This document shows positions 37,701 to 45,876 of a DNA stretch of 64,000 nucleotides, piece by piece. Source of the DNA: Sulfobacillus benefaciens (lineage in GTDB: Bacteria > Bacillota > Sulfobacillia > Sulfobacillales > Sulfobacillaceae); the NCBI GenBank assembly GCA_003023695.1, contig PXYW01000009.1, forward strand, positions 35,110 through 99,109, in the 5' to 3' direction. How positions within the stretch are numbered: the first letter of the stretch is position 1; the number at the start of each line of letters is the position of its first letter. The notes below the pieces were generated by a model. The model was not told where the DNA came from and made no database searches. It saw only the letters and a list, made by a program, of their open reading frames with translations. Position numbers and translations under genes: made by a program.

Positions 37701-37978
37701 CCGGCGATCCAGCGGGAGTTTATGGCTCGGCTACCCAAACGGCACTGCAACAGGTCATTGCAAATTGGCAAATCGGGCAAGATATGTGGTGGGATGAAAC
37801 TTCGCGATCTTTTAAAGACCGTCTGGCATTAGCCATCCAAGACGGCCTAGGAGGAGTAGCTTCCTGGCGCATGCCATTTGAAACCCAAGGATACTGGACG
37901 GCGTTAGCTACAGAGACAACGGTAACGCATTTCCCCACCGAAGCCAATACTCAGGGAAACGAGGTGCAACCCAAATGA
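34772..37978 (+). CDS. Secreted multi-domain GH18-like glycosidase with inserted peptidoglycan-binding domain
   Basis: 1068 residues. An Arg-rich signal peptide ends in LPAMAAG. An IPT/TIG domain covers about 36-112. Then come about six propeller-like repeats of the form YWILxxNGxxYxFGxA (two after an interruption), with a four-copy insert (about 273-520). From about 622 a GH18 domain follows: DGITIDFEN near 735 is the catalytic DGxxxDxE, and NIMTYPEH and GVAPYGHYW fit spore/cortex-type members. A peptidoglycan-binding fold (about 920-995, DGYYGPDTENAVAAFQ) sits before the last barrel strand, DGLGGVASWRMP. The ATG follows TAGGAGG. It probably trims wall or EPS glycans outside the cell. Confidence 0.85.
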   Translation: MIRTNSRRRFFSLLSISSAALVGSMMTGLPAMAAGTGPTISNYTVQTNNNNVLVTINGQNFGTTDTGATVTFGNIAAPIDSWSNNSIEVTLPQNAGPGPLLVTTSLGPSNTISFAGIQRGYYTLAANGTVTVTGDVQFYGDLATINAQTSSPAIELVPTPNYQGYWILTQNGQIYPFGNATAFTAPNVAITAIGMAVTPSGQGAFLLSNTGQVYPLGNAVSYGNAPSGIVATSIAATPSGLGYWILGANGTVYAFGDAVNYGDQPESGDAPPAIYPNGSLLRVSGTSAVYYLNNGTLHHIPDAPLFLSMGFSWSQVQVVPNVDNYTLGAPMVTPFPSGTLIQPAGQSAVYLVMQGVLRHVASPEVLYAMGYNFSEVTQVPSINANWPMGPELTAAVPYEPNGVVLRQQNSPTVYMVVNNQLCAIQSASVFLGMGYQWNQIQLVSNLPSLPFGPEVTSPSRVYPTGTLVQLNGTAPVYLVQNNVLRHIDSPAILYALGYNFSEVTHVATLGGLPIGSDVGSTQLPAQPPMPTAVGLYPTADGQGYWILSSNGQVNNFGDAANLGSATTSQMGNQTAVGLAMTPDFQGYDILTSDGQTLAFGDAALNTTTTNATSLVISPEPAGRLLSMGYGFFTNPPVNGNQNSAYEDLLQNGSQLSVIQPAWFYVNQNADGSWSVDMWASASNVSSVTDAAHQQNVLIMPSIGSYYNPANGPITTSQEVQSMVSQIVNLVTQNNWDGITIDFENSSAYHNSGMTESQASQQYTNFVMALGQALHAINKKLMVAVYPSPYPNTIYNYSAIAPYVDWINIMTYPEHNSSTWPGPTSGYPWLENLVSQALATGVNPQQLIMGVAPYGHYWVVNNQGINAGLSNPPGYQPNRSVQAFIQSNDITPIWDPVEKEITFTSGPLDVAPTQSLSTADEGTYNPQVQNLQDLLNYILLRYAVTNGQTPPAMLATDGYYGPDTENAVAAFQQDFNVTGDPAGVYGSATQTALQQVIANWQIGQDMWWDETSRSFKDRLALAIQDGLGGVASWRMPFETQGYWTALATETTVTHFPTEANTQGNEVQPK
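35591..36336 (+). repeat. Four tandem ~60-residue repeats inside the GH18 protein
   Basis: Four in-frame copies start near 35591, 35771, 35959 and 36151. Each reads roughly PxGTLxxxxGxxxVYLVxxxxLRHIxSPxxLxxMGYxxSxVxxV and is 180-190 bases long. Copies 2 and 4 are the most alike (VLYAMGYNFSEVT and ILYALGYNFSEVT). Similar repeats occur in other secreted bacterial proteins, but their ligand is unknown to me. Confidence 0.8.
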
Positions 37979-38640
37979 CATCTTTTAAGCTCTGGCACAA
38001 ATTTGCCATGGCAGGCATAAGCGCCTTGATTTTGACAGGTTGCGGCACCCAAGCGGCGACCCCTAAATCATCGCCATCAAAATCCGTGTCTCCGGCTGCC
38101 TCGAGTTCAGTGAGCCCCTCCTCGTCGCCGAGTCAAAGTCCGTCCCCGTCGCCTGGCCCGTCCAGTTCTAGTCCCAGTATTACCCCATCGACCAGTTCGT
38201 CACCGACTACCAGTCAGACAGCGCCAGTGCCCCCGGGTGCTGGCCCATACACGGATTTGAGCATTCACGTCGTCAACGTCACTCCTGAGGGAAAGGCAAG
38301 TTCTTCGGGAACTCCGCTCTCTCTTTACCTGATAAAGCTTTCCGTATACAATCCCACAAGCTCCCTAGTCTCATTGGCACTCAATGATTTTACGGTGGTA
38401 ACTGCTGGTTCTACCGCCTATTCTTGGAACGATTATGTAACCACCGGCATCACTGGCACAACCTCGTTTTTCCCGTTTCCCATTCACGCTTCGGTTCCCG
38501 GCTCCGACACTGTCAATATTTTCCCGGACCAGACTCATACCGGATATGTGACGATTCAGGTCCCCGCCGCGGATCACTATGACTTGATCTGGAACACGGG
38601 TGCCACCACTCCAGTACCAGAAGCCACGTTTACTCCTTAG
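37975..38640 (+). CDS. Lipoprotein with Ser/Pro-rich linker and DUF4352-like domain
   Basis: A 221-residue lipoprotein. The signal peptide ends in the lipobox LTGC near residue 22. A low-complexity Ser/Pro linker of about 60 residues follows (spacer through the wall), then a beta-sandwich of about 130 residues (IKLSVYNPTSSLVSLALNDFTV ... FPDQTHTGYVTIQVP). That is the usual DUF4352/TRF2-like pattern. Its start overlaps the GH18 stop by four bases, so the two are co-expressed and may act together at the cell surface. The last 11 bases overlap the convergent glycosyltransferase. Confidence 0.75.
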   Translation: MTSFKLWHKFAMAGISALILTGCGTQAATPKSSPSKSVSPAASSSVSPSSSPSQSPSPSPGPSSSSPSITPSTSSSPTTSQTAPVPPGAGPYTDLSIHVVNVTPEGKASSSGTPLSLYLIKLSVYNPTSSLVSLALNDFTVVTAGSTAYSWNDYVTTGITGTTSFFPFPIHASVPGSDTVNIFPDQTHTGYVTIQVPAADHYDLIWNTGATTPVPEATFTP

Positions 38641-39682
38641 CTCCGTCGGGATGATCGGGAAGCAGTGTCGCCAACACGCTGGCAGCCCGGTCATCCCATA
38701 AGTTTTCGGAGATAAAACTTACAGCATTACGAGACATTTGCTGTCTTTCCGCAGTATGCTGCAATAAAAACGCCAATCCCTCAGCCAATGCAGTGACAGT
38801 GTGCTCGACCACTAGTCCGGCATGGGCTTGTTCCACTACATTGGCTGCCTCTGAACCTTTGGTTACTACCACCGGCAACCCCTGCGACAGGTAATCCATC
38901 AACTTCACCGGCAATGCCAGCCGATTGTATCGCGTGTCGATGCGGGGGATCACGGCGACTTGAGCGCTTTGCAACAAAGTTTCCAAAGCAACTCCAGAGG
39001 CTTCCAACACTTGGACCCCAACCGCCGTGGCGATATGGCCCGGCACTTCCGTGGGCCGCATCACCAGCCAAAGTTCGGCATCGGCGACGGCCTCTTTGAC
39101 TAACGCAAACGCCGCCACAAGCATCTCCACCCCGTCATGGGGTCCCGCTGCTCCCACATAAATAATCCGGTGAGCAAAACGAGGCGGTTTCACCATACCC
39201 CCGGCTCGGATCCCCCCTGGTGGCAACAATGCTTTTCGAGTACCTGGCACCACCTGCCCTAATCCAGCAGTGGGAACGAAAATTATGGTAGCCCAGCGAG
39301 CATAGCATCCCAAAGTGATTTTGTATAACAAGCTCAGGATACGACCTTTGATTCCGGCTGGAGGATAGAGGTCGGGAAACAATTGATAGGCATCTCGAAC
39401 AAAAATTCCTAGCGGGATTGCATGTCGGTGCGCTTGGTATAAAAACCAGCAGTCGGAAACGGTAGCCGTAGAACTGCCACTTTCCAGGTAAATGGCATCG
39501 ACTTGGTCCAGCAATCTGAGACTTTTCCGTAAGACAGGACCACGGATGGATCGGGTTCCTGTGATGACCGTCACCCAGGCATAGTGTGCCAAAGCTTCAA
39601 TCATCCGGTAAGTTCTCACTTTAGGGGCGCGGTCCAACTGTTCCAGCGGATAATGGCCTAACACTAATATCCGTGGCTTCAT
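38630..39682 (-). CDS. Glycosyltransferase (GT4-like)
   Basis: About 350 residues. It starts MKPRILVLGHYPLEQLDRAPKV and has a GT-B layout with RIIYVGAAGPHDGVEMLVAAF as the donor-domain entry. IPRIDTRYNRLALPVKLMDYLSQGLPVVV follows near 270, where the usual EGFG is replaced by the YNRLALPVKLMDYL variant seen in some EPS transferases. ATG at 39682 overlaps the flippase stop; a frame extending to 39928 is a shadow. It is the last gene of a three-gene minus-strand EPS subcluster. Confidence 0.82.
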   Translation of the reverse strand: MKPRILVLGHYPLEQLDRAPKVRTYRMIEALAHYAWVTVITGTRSIRGPVLRKSLRLLDQVDAIYLESGSSTATVSDCWFLYQAHRHAIPLGIFVRDAYQLFPDLYPPAGIKGRILSLLYKITLGCYARWATIIFVPTAGLGQVVPGTRKALLPPGGIRAGGMVKPPRFAHRIIYVGAAGPHDGVEMLVAAFALVKEAVADAELWLVMRPTEVPGHIATAVGVQVLEASGVALETLLQSAQVAVIPRIDTRYNRLALPVKLMDYLSQGLPVVVTKGSEAANVVEQAHAGLVVEHTVTALAEGLAFLLQHTAERQQMSRNAVSFISENLWDDRAASVLATLLPDHPDGAKE

Positions 39683-40962
39683 TGTCTGGTCTCCCGCCGT
39701 AAGTGAATCATTGTCCGCCAAAGAGAGACTTGAGGGTAAAACAACGACTGCCAAGACACGCTTTCTCGAGAATGCACGTAGCGAAATCCCCACACCACGA
39801 CAATCATGGCAACCATATAAGACAGCGACTGGGACATTGCCATCCACAATATCTGGTGGCGGTGAAGTGCTAAAATGCTGCCGGCCGCGACGACGGCAAA
39901 CCCGGCTAATGAGGACCAGGTTCCCCATTCTGGGTGGCCTTTACCGGCCAAATCTCCTGTCAACACTTTAGACCAAGCGAACAAGGATACTCCCGGCAAC
40001 AAAATCCAAAGCAAAGGCACCGCGCCTTTAAAAGGTGCGCCCCAAATTTTTGGCAACAGCCATGGAGATATTAACGCAGCCACACCTCCGAGTAACACCG
40101 TGCCCCACCCCATAACGTTAGCTATGAGGGCGGTTCGGGCCCCGTCACTTTCACTTTTGGCAACCCGAGGCAATAAGACACCAGACACTGCAGAAGGCCC
40201 ATACCACAGAAGTTCTGATAGGGTCACCGCCAACCAATAAAATCCGGTTTGTCGAGGCATCAACAGTAATCCCGTAACGTAAAGGCCCAATCGGTAGTTA
40301 AGAAATTGGGCCACGTTTCCCAAGTGTCCCTTAATACCAAAGCCTAGGGCTTGTTTAATGACAACATAACGCCAGCGGGGAATGGCTTGACCTTTTAACG
40401 CAATTAAAGACACCAAAAGGCCCAAAAGCGGCATCCATACATAAATGGTGGCAACCATGACCACGGTCAACCCCCAGTTTAGGGCAGCAATTACGACCGC
40501 CGTCAATTGTGCTAGTCGGGGCAACATGCCTACCCAAAATACGTATCGCATCCGATTTTGCGCCACCAGTATCGCTGCACCCCCGTTGGCTAGGATTTGT
40601 AACGGAACATAAACTAATAAACCCGTTCTTAAATCCAAGGGAATACTATCGACAACAGGCCGTGGCCAAATCGAGGGAAACCAGGTCAAAACGCACAATG
40701 TCGCGGCCATTGCACTGACAGCCAAGACCACTAACCAACCCCACACCTCTTTTACCGGCACTCCACGGCCAATTAAGAAGCTGGGCCCAGCACCTCCCCC
40801 AATAGCCAACACCAAGGTCATTGCCACGGGAACCACAATGGCCAATTGATAAAGGCCCTGACCTTCAGGACCCAGTTTTCGACTCACAATGATGCCGACA
40901 ATTAGAGCCACTGCCACACCTGAGACTTGGGTGGCGAAAAGCCAAAAGAAAGACTTAAACAC
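39679..40962 (-). CDS. Polysaccharide flippase (Wzx/MOP superfamily)
   Basis: About 427 residues with some 12 membrane helices. It starts FKSFFWLFATQVSGVAVALIVGIIVSRKLGPEGQGLYQLA, in which the RxLGPEGxGxY motif is typical of Wzx-type flippases. It should move undecaprenyl-linked repeat units outward for Wzy-type polymerisation. GTG at 40962 is preceded by AAAAGGA 10 bases upstream; TTG at 40971 is too close to that site. It overlaps the upstream glycosyltransferase by 8 bp. Confidence 0.87.
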   Translation of the reverse strand: MFKSFFWLFATQVSGVAVALIVGIIVSRKLGPEGQGLYQLAIVVPVAMTLVLAIGGGAGPSFLIGRGVPVKEVWGWLVVLAVSAMAATLCVLTWFPSIWPRPVVDSIPLDLRTGLLVYVPLQILANGGAAILVAQNRMRYVFWVGMLPRLAQLTAVVIAALNWGLTVVMVATIYVWMPLLGLLVSLIALKGQAIPRWRYVVIKQALGFGIKGHLGNVAQFLNYRLGLYVTGLLLMPRQTGFYWLAVTLSELLWYGPSAVSGVLLPRVAKSESDGARTALIANVMGWGTVLLGGVAALISPWLLPKIWGAPFKGAVPLLWILLPGVSLFAWSKVLTGDLAGKGHPEWGTWSSLAGFAVVAAGSILALHRHQILWMAMSQSLSYMVAMIVVVWGFRYVHSRESVSWQSLFYPQVSLWRTMIHLRRETRQ

Positions 40963-42187
40963 CAGACTCAATTCCTTTTAGCCAGCGGTCGGCGATAATA
41001 TCCCAGGTGTAATGCTGCAGGACGTAGTTGCGTCCCGATTGCGCCATTTCATTCCACTCATAGTCACTAATCCGGCTCAAAAAGTCCACCGCCATCGCCA
41101 GACCAGCCGCGTCCTCCGGAGGCACGACCAGTCCCCCGCCTGCGTCTTCCACAAGACGGGCCATTTCGCCTTCACCCACGAAGATAATGGGAACTTTTGC
41201 CGCCCAGGCGGGAAACACCTTGCTAGGCCGCGCCCCAGTAAACAGTTTGTGCCGTCGAAGCGGCACCACCACGCCTCTTGCCAGAGAAAAATACAAAGAC
41301 ATGCGGTCCACCGGTTGCAGTTCCTCAAAAAGCACATTGGATAACCCGCGTCCTTCTGCCAAAGCCATCAGCGGCCTCTTGACAGGGCCTTCGCCCACTA
41401 GCACAAACACGATTTCGGGACGATCAAGGAGCATTTCGGCAGCGTCCAGAATGACCTCCAACCCTTGGGCGTATCCCATCGTGCCTGGATACATAAAGAC
41501 ATGCTTCCCTTGCACTCCCAGATGCTTAGCCAATTCAGGCGACGGTTCTAACGGTCGAAACACCTCGATGTCTACCCCATTGGGAAAAAAGAGAACATGG
41601 TCAGGGTCGACCATCTTTGTTGCCTCGACTGAGCGGCAAATACCTTCGGTTACCCCAGATACATATCGCGCATGCCGATACAAAAAAAACTCAAGTTTCT
41701 GGGACCATTGAATGATATGACGGTTTTTGACCAAACCTAGCGCGACTGCAGATTCAGGCCATAGGTCGGACACCGACAAGATATATGGAACCCGACGGAT
41801 TTTCCCGTAAATATAAGCGGTAATGCCTAAAAACAATGGAGGCGATTCGACAATGACGTAATCAGGTCGACGTGCGTGCCAAAGCCCCCAAAAGCTGGTG
41901 ACGACGAAAGAGAAGTAATTTAATAGGCGCCGCCAGACTCGTCCCGACGGCACAATCCAAATCCATGTCCGGATCACCGGCACCCCCTCAACCACTTCGG
42001 TAAAAAGAAGCCGTCCGTCATGGCGACGAGTACGCGCAGCGCCTAAATGGTGCGGAAACGCTGTGACCACTTCTACCTGGTGGCCATGGCGCATTAATTG
42101 GTGCGCCATGGCCTGTAGTCGCAGAGATGCCGCTCCAGGTTCCGGAGGGTAATATTGGGTCAAAAAGAGAAATCGCATCGTCTTCAT
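40955..42187 (-). CDS. Glycosyltransferase family 4 (WbuB-like)
   Basis: A 410-residue GT-B enzyme. It has MRFLFLTQYYPPEPGAASLRL and VEVVTAFPHHLGAARTRRHDGR, then YILSVSDLWPESAVALGLV, all characteristic of the WbuB/fucosaminyltransferase-like GT4 group. The donor domain reads FPNGVDIEVFRPLEP and FMYPGTMGYAQGLEVILDA. It is the first gene of the subcluster with the flippase and a further GT. The usual start is the ATG at 42187 or the in-frame ATG 9 bases inward. Confidence 0.88.
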   Translation of the reverse strand: MKTMRFLFLTQYYPPEPGAASLRLQAMAHQLMRHGHQVEVVTAFPHHLGAARTRRHDGRLLFTEVVEGVPVIRTWIWIVPSGRVWRRLLNYFSFVVTSFWGLWHARRPDYVIVESPPLFLGITAYIYGKIRRVPYILSVSDLWPESAVALGLVKNRHIIQWSQKLEFFLYRHARYVSGVTEGICRSVEATKMVDPDHVLFFPNGVDIEVFRPLEPSPELAKHLGVQGKHVFMYPGTMGYAQGLEVILDAAEMLLDRPEIVFVLVGEGPVKRPLMALAEGRGLSNVLFEELQPVDRMSLYFSLARGVVVPLRRHKLFTGARPSKVFPAWAAKVPIIFVGEGEMARLVEDAGGGLVVPPEDAAGLAMAVDFLSRISDYEWNEMAQSGRNYVLQHYTWDIIADRWLKGIESGV

Positions 42188-42394
42188 CAGGGTAATGATA
42201 CCTGATTTCTGGAACTCCCGGATGAGAATTCGGCAAAAAACGAGCTAGACTGTCTTCCAATCTCTTCCGGCGGCAATAGAGCAAATGTCCATGCTGAATC
42301 CCATCGTCTAAGAACATAATCGCGGAAGAGAAGATCTCAAAAATCCGGAAGTGATAATATAGGATCCGAGAAGACTCTTGGAGGTGGCCGATGA

Positions 42395-43495
42395 ATGTAC
42401 ATTCCGAAATATTTTCGTCTCGACGATATGGAGCAAGTCATCGACCTAATTACCCAGCAGCCGCTGGGAATATTAGTCACTTATGATGGAACCCAGTCGA
42501 TTGCCAGTCACATTCCGTTTGAGGCCTCAGTAACCAATGGAACCATTGCACTAACGGGCCATGTTGCTCGCGCTAACCCAATTTGGCAAGTTCTGCAAAA
42601 TTCTCCTGATGCTTTGGTGATCTTTCAGGGACCGCATGCCTATATCTCCTCTTCGTGGTATGAGGACATAAATGTCCCAACCTGGAACTATTTAGCCATA
42701 CACCTTTATGGCAAGGCGAGGATTATTACCGATGATGAGTTTCGCTCAGCGATGAAAGACTTGTTGGATCGATACGAAGTGAGCCGCCCACAAGGTCGTC
42801 CGTGGAATGCCTTGCCGTCTGACTTCCGAGAAAGTCAGATGAAGGGTATTGTGGGACTCAAAATACTCATGACGCGTGTAGAAGCTGCGGCAAAAATGAG
42901 CCAAAACCGAAACCCTCACGACTACCAAAACATTATATCGGCACTAGAGCGGTCCCCCGATTATCACGATCGGCAAGTGGGACAGATCATGAAACACCTC
43001 GGGCACAAGACAGAAGGGGCACAATCACAAGCGCCAATAGACGTACAAGTTCACAGGACATTGGCCGCGGAACTTTTTAATTTGACGTGGGATCTCATTG
43101 AGAAGACTGATCGGACTGCAATAGACGATGACCAAATGGTGAACGCGGCCCACGCATCGCGGTGGCATTGGGGGATGGTCGGGACTCCCTTGAATTTGGC
43201 TCGAGGTGAATGGCAAATCTCCCGGGTATACTCTCTTATAGGCAGAGCAGAACCTGCACTGTTTCACGCTAAGAAATCACTAGCGCTGTGCTTAGATCAC
43301 CAACTAGGCGACTTCGATCTTGGCTTCGCCTACGAAGCCATGGCGCGTGCCTGTGCGGTTCAGGGAGACTTGGCGGGGCGTGACGACAACATTGCGCTGG
43401 CAAAAAAGTGCGCTGCCCGAGTAGGCAAAGAAAGTGACCGCTCATGGCTCCTCAAAAACGTGGATACCATTCAGTCGTTGTCTCTTCCACAATGA
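42395..43495 (+). CDS. PaiB-type FMN-binding protein fused to a C-terminal helical (TPR-like) domain
   Basis: 366 residues. Residues 1 to about 205 are a full PaiB/split-barrel unit: MYIPKYFRLDDMEQVIDLI, GHVARANPIWQ, VIFQGPHAYISSSWYED, VPTWNYLAIHLYGKARII and KGIVGLKILMTRVEAAAKMSQN. Residues about 215-366 form a second, helical unit with two TPR-like pairs (GEWQISRVYSLIGRAEPALFHAKKSL and GFAYEAMARACAVQGDLAGRDDNI). Similar helical domains occur as free-standing proteins of about 150 residues. GGAGGT lies 9 bases before the ATG. PaiB family members affect protease and sporulation genes or polyamine response; the role of the fusion is open. Confidence 0.78.
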   Translation: MYIPKYFRLDDMEQVIDLITQQPLGILVTYDGTQSIASHIPFEASVTNGTIALTGHVARANPIWQVLQNSPDALVIFQGPHAYISSSWYEDINVPTWNYLAIHLYGKARIITDDEFRSAMKDLLDRYEVSRPQGRPWNALPSDFRESQMKGIVGLKILMTRVEAAAKMSQNRNPHDYQNIISALERSPDYHDRQVGQIMKHLGHKTEGAQSQAPIDVQVHRTLAAELFNLTWDLIEKTDRTAIDDDQMVNAAHASRWHWGMVGTPLNLARGEWQISRVYSLIGRAEPALFHAKKSLALCLDHQLGDFDLGFAYEAMARACAVQGDLAGRDDNIALAKKCAARVGKESDRSWLLKNVDTIQSLSLPQ

Positions 43496-43978
43496 GGCTC
43501 CAAAGACTTATCCGAAATGAGCAACCCTATGCGCACCCACTCATTCTCCATGTGGACTGGGGCAAGCAAAGTCGCCAGACTCAGATGAGTCTCAGATTTT
43601 CAATACGTGTCTACAAACCGGAAGCGCAACGTTAAGCCATAGCGAGCGAACTTTCCTATAAATCCCGCGCCACCCATGGGACAAAATATGCTGGATCTAG
43701 AACACCGGTTTTTAGGTCCCCCAGTCCTCACACGCTGCGCCAACGACTGTGCATCAAGGTGGCGACGACTGTCACATGCCCTCATAGAGGCCTACAACCC
43801 CACCCCCAGCGGTTATTGGTAAAATTCTTTTGGCACTATCCGTGACTCTTGGCCTTTTTATCAGCATCTGAAATACTTTGTCTTGTCGTAGAAAACCCCC
43901 TTTGTATAATAAAAGTCAGAACCGTTTTTCTATTTGGAGCATTACGCAAGAGTTAGAATTTTGGCGGGGGGTCCGGAT
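43496..43978. other. Intergenic region, about 480 bp
   Basis: Apart from a promoter near its end I see no convincing gene. A 48-codon plus-strand frame at 43677-43823 has no ribosome site and no family resemblance. GC-rich stretches (43660-43800) hint at a relic, but I cannot name one. Confidence 0.45.
43883..43910 (+). promoter_or_regulatory. Sigma-A-like promoter of the IclR/2-oxoacid dehydrogenase unit
   Basis: TTGTCG (43883-43888) and TATAAT (43905-43910) are 16 bases apart and lie 69 bases before the chosen IclR start. The -10 box is perfect. Confidence 0.6.
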
Positions 43979-44776
43979 ATGGGAGAGTCATCGACCATCC
44001 AAAGTCTTTCGCGAGGGTTGCAATTGTTGGATATTATCGCCCAGCAACCTCATGGTGTCACAGTCAAATGGCTTAGTGTAGCCGCTGATATCCCTCTCAG
44101 TACTTGCTACCACCTCGTCAAAACGCTTATCGATGAAGGCTACGTGGAAAAAGACCGATCCACTCAATTCTACAAGTTGTCCTACAAGATCGCCTACTTG
44201 CATAATCAACTGCGTTTGGACGGCACTATTCCCGATCTCATTGCAAGATTGTCGCAGGAAGTTGTCGATCGATTGCGAGAAACGACTTATATTGCAAAAT
44301 GGGAACATGATGAGGTCATCATTCAACATATCTCCGAAGGCAACCAAGCAGTAAAAGTGCGCGCCCTCTATGTAGGCTATCGGGAACATGCTTTTATGCA
44401 TGCGCTTGGCAAAGCCATTTTAGCTCACATACCCACTCACACGCTGCAACATTATGGACGAATGCATCCCCCAGAATCACGTACTCCGCATTCCTTAAAA
44501 ACTTTTGCAGATATCACCGCAGAATTGCGGGTTACTCGCAACCGGGGATACAGCCTCGATGAGGAAGAGTGGGAACAGGGCGTATGCTGTATCGGCGCTC
44601 CCATTTTTCAATATGACGGGAGAATTTGGGGTTCTGTGGCCATTTCCATGCCGAGAAATCGCTATGACGCCTCGGATCTTGCTACGGTTCGCTATGTCCA
44701 GCACCAAGCTCAGGCCATGTCAGCACATTTGGGTTATCCCAACTCTACTGGCGGACGCCGATTAGAGAGTCAATAA
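43979..44776 (+). CDS. IclR family transcriptional regulator
   Basis: About 265 residues. The winged helix is near the start (SLSRGLQLLDIIAQ ... LSTCYHLVKTLIDEGYVEKD). The IclR ligand domain follows, with HAFMHALGKAILAHIP and GYSLDEEEWEQGVCCIGAPIF, the standard effector-pocket segments. ATG at 43979 is preferred; a TTG at 43934 would add 15 unlike residues. It lies about 100 bp upstream of E1 alpha in the same direction and is likely to control the dehydrogenase genes in response to a small organic acid. Confidence 0.86.
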   Translation: MGESSTIQSLSRGLQLLDIIAQQPHGVTVKWLSVAADIPLSTCYHLVKTLIDEGYVEKDRSTQFYKLSYKIAYLHNQLRLDGTIPDLIARLSQEVVDRLRETTYIAKWEHDEVIIQHISEGNQAVKVRALYVGYREHAFMHALGKAILAHIPTHTLQHYGRMHPPESRTPHSLKTFADITAELRVTRNRGYSLDEEEWEQGVCCIGAPIFQYDGRIWGSVAISMPRNRYDASDLATVRYVQHQAQAMSAHLGYPNSTGGRRLESQ

Positions 44777-44882
44777 TAGTGCACGCATTTGAATCAAGGG
44801 TACCCCACCAAGGGTGATGACCCTCTGGGTAAATATTGCCCGCGGGCGGTTTACGATATCTTCAAGAAAGAAGGTTGGGAAA

Positions 44883-45863
44883 ATGGAGTCCTATGTCTCC
44901 ATGTATCGCACCATGTGCCTAATTCGGCGCTATGAAGATCGCATGGCAGAAATTTATACCGAGGGCAAGTCGCCGCTCTTTAGCATTGCCGCTGGTCCGG
45001 TTCCCGGGGAAATGCATCTGGCCGCCGGCCAAGAACCCGTAGCCGTGGGCGTTATGGCGCATGTGCGTCCCGATGACGCCGTCACCGCCCCGCATCGACC
45101 GCATCATTTAGCGATTGCCAAAGGAGTCGATTTACGCCGAATGACGGCAGAAATTTTTGGCCGCACCACCGGATTGTCCCACGGCAAAGGCGGCCATATG
45201 CACCTGTTCGACCCATCGGTTCATTTTAGTTGTTCGGGGATTGTCGGCGCCGGATTTCCACCCGCTGTCGGCGCGGCGCTAGCCTTCAAGCGCCAAGGCA
45301 GTGGCCGTGTCGCTGTGGCCTTTGCCGGCGAAGGAGCCGCCAACCAAGGGACCTTCCACGAAAGCCTCAACTTGGCGGCGCTGTGGAAGGCCCCCGTCCT
45401 CTTTGTGATTGAGGACAATCACTACGCCATTTCGGTGCCTAAGGCTCAGTCCACGGCCATCGTCGATAACAGCGATCGCGCCCGCTCCTATGGGATTCCC
45501 GGGGTATCGTTACGGGGGAATGATGTCTTAGCGATTTCGGAGGCCGCACACGAGGCCATTTCCCGGGCGCGGGAAGGGCAGGGCCCCACACTCTTGGAAG
45601 TGGAAACCACCAGACTTTATGGCCACTTCCAGGGGGATGCCGAAGCGTATCTCCATACCGGAGAAAAGGCCGAGTGGCGCCAGCACGACCCCATTGTCCG
45701 TTTTCGTAACTATTTGTTGGAGCACCATCTGCTGTCTATGGCAGACGATGCCGCGATTCAGCAAGACGTGGCCACCCTAGTCGAGGACGCCATCGCCTAT
45801 GCCCGCCAGTCCCCGGAACCCCTACCGGAAGACGCATGGACGGACGTATTTATTGAAGGTTAG
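44883..45863 (+). CDS. 2-oxoacid/acetoin dehydrogenase E1 component, alpha subunit
   Basis: About 326 residues of ThDP-dependent dehydrogenase. The ThDP motif is AFAGEGAANQGTFHESLNLAALWKAPV...EDN (GDGxxN variant, with Glu for Asp). SHGKGGHMHLFD and HRPHHLAIAKGVDLRRM are typical of acetoin or pyruvate E1 alpha. ATG at 44883 is chosen; the longer frame reads unlike the family. It forms an operon with E1 beta and E2. Acetoin, pyruvate or branched-chain oxoacids are all possible substrates, and the nearby IlvE slightly favours branched chains. Confidence 0.88.
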   Translation: MESYVSMYRTMCLIRRYEDRMAEIYTEGKSPLFSIAAGPVPGEMHLAAGQEPVAVGVMAHVRPDDAVTAPHRPHHLAIAKGVDLRRMTAEIFGRTTGLSHGKGGHMHLFDPSVHFSCSGIVGAGFPPAVGAALAFKRQGSGRVAVAFAGEGAANQGTFHESLNLAALWKAPVLFVIEDNHYAISVPKAQSTAIVDNSDRARSYGIPGVSLRGNDVLAISEAAHEAISRAREGQGPTLLEVETTRLYGHFQGDAEAYLHTGEKAEWRQHDPIVRFRNYLLEHHLLSMADDAAIQQDVATLVEDAIAYARQSPEPLPEDAWTDVFIEG

Positions 45864-45876
45864 GAGGAACGATGCT

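Noticed and set aside
43677..43823. 48-codon open frame as a small gene
   Set aside because: No ribosome site and no recognisable family. It lies in a region of odd composition and may be chance.
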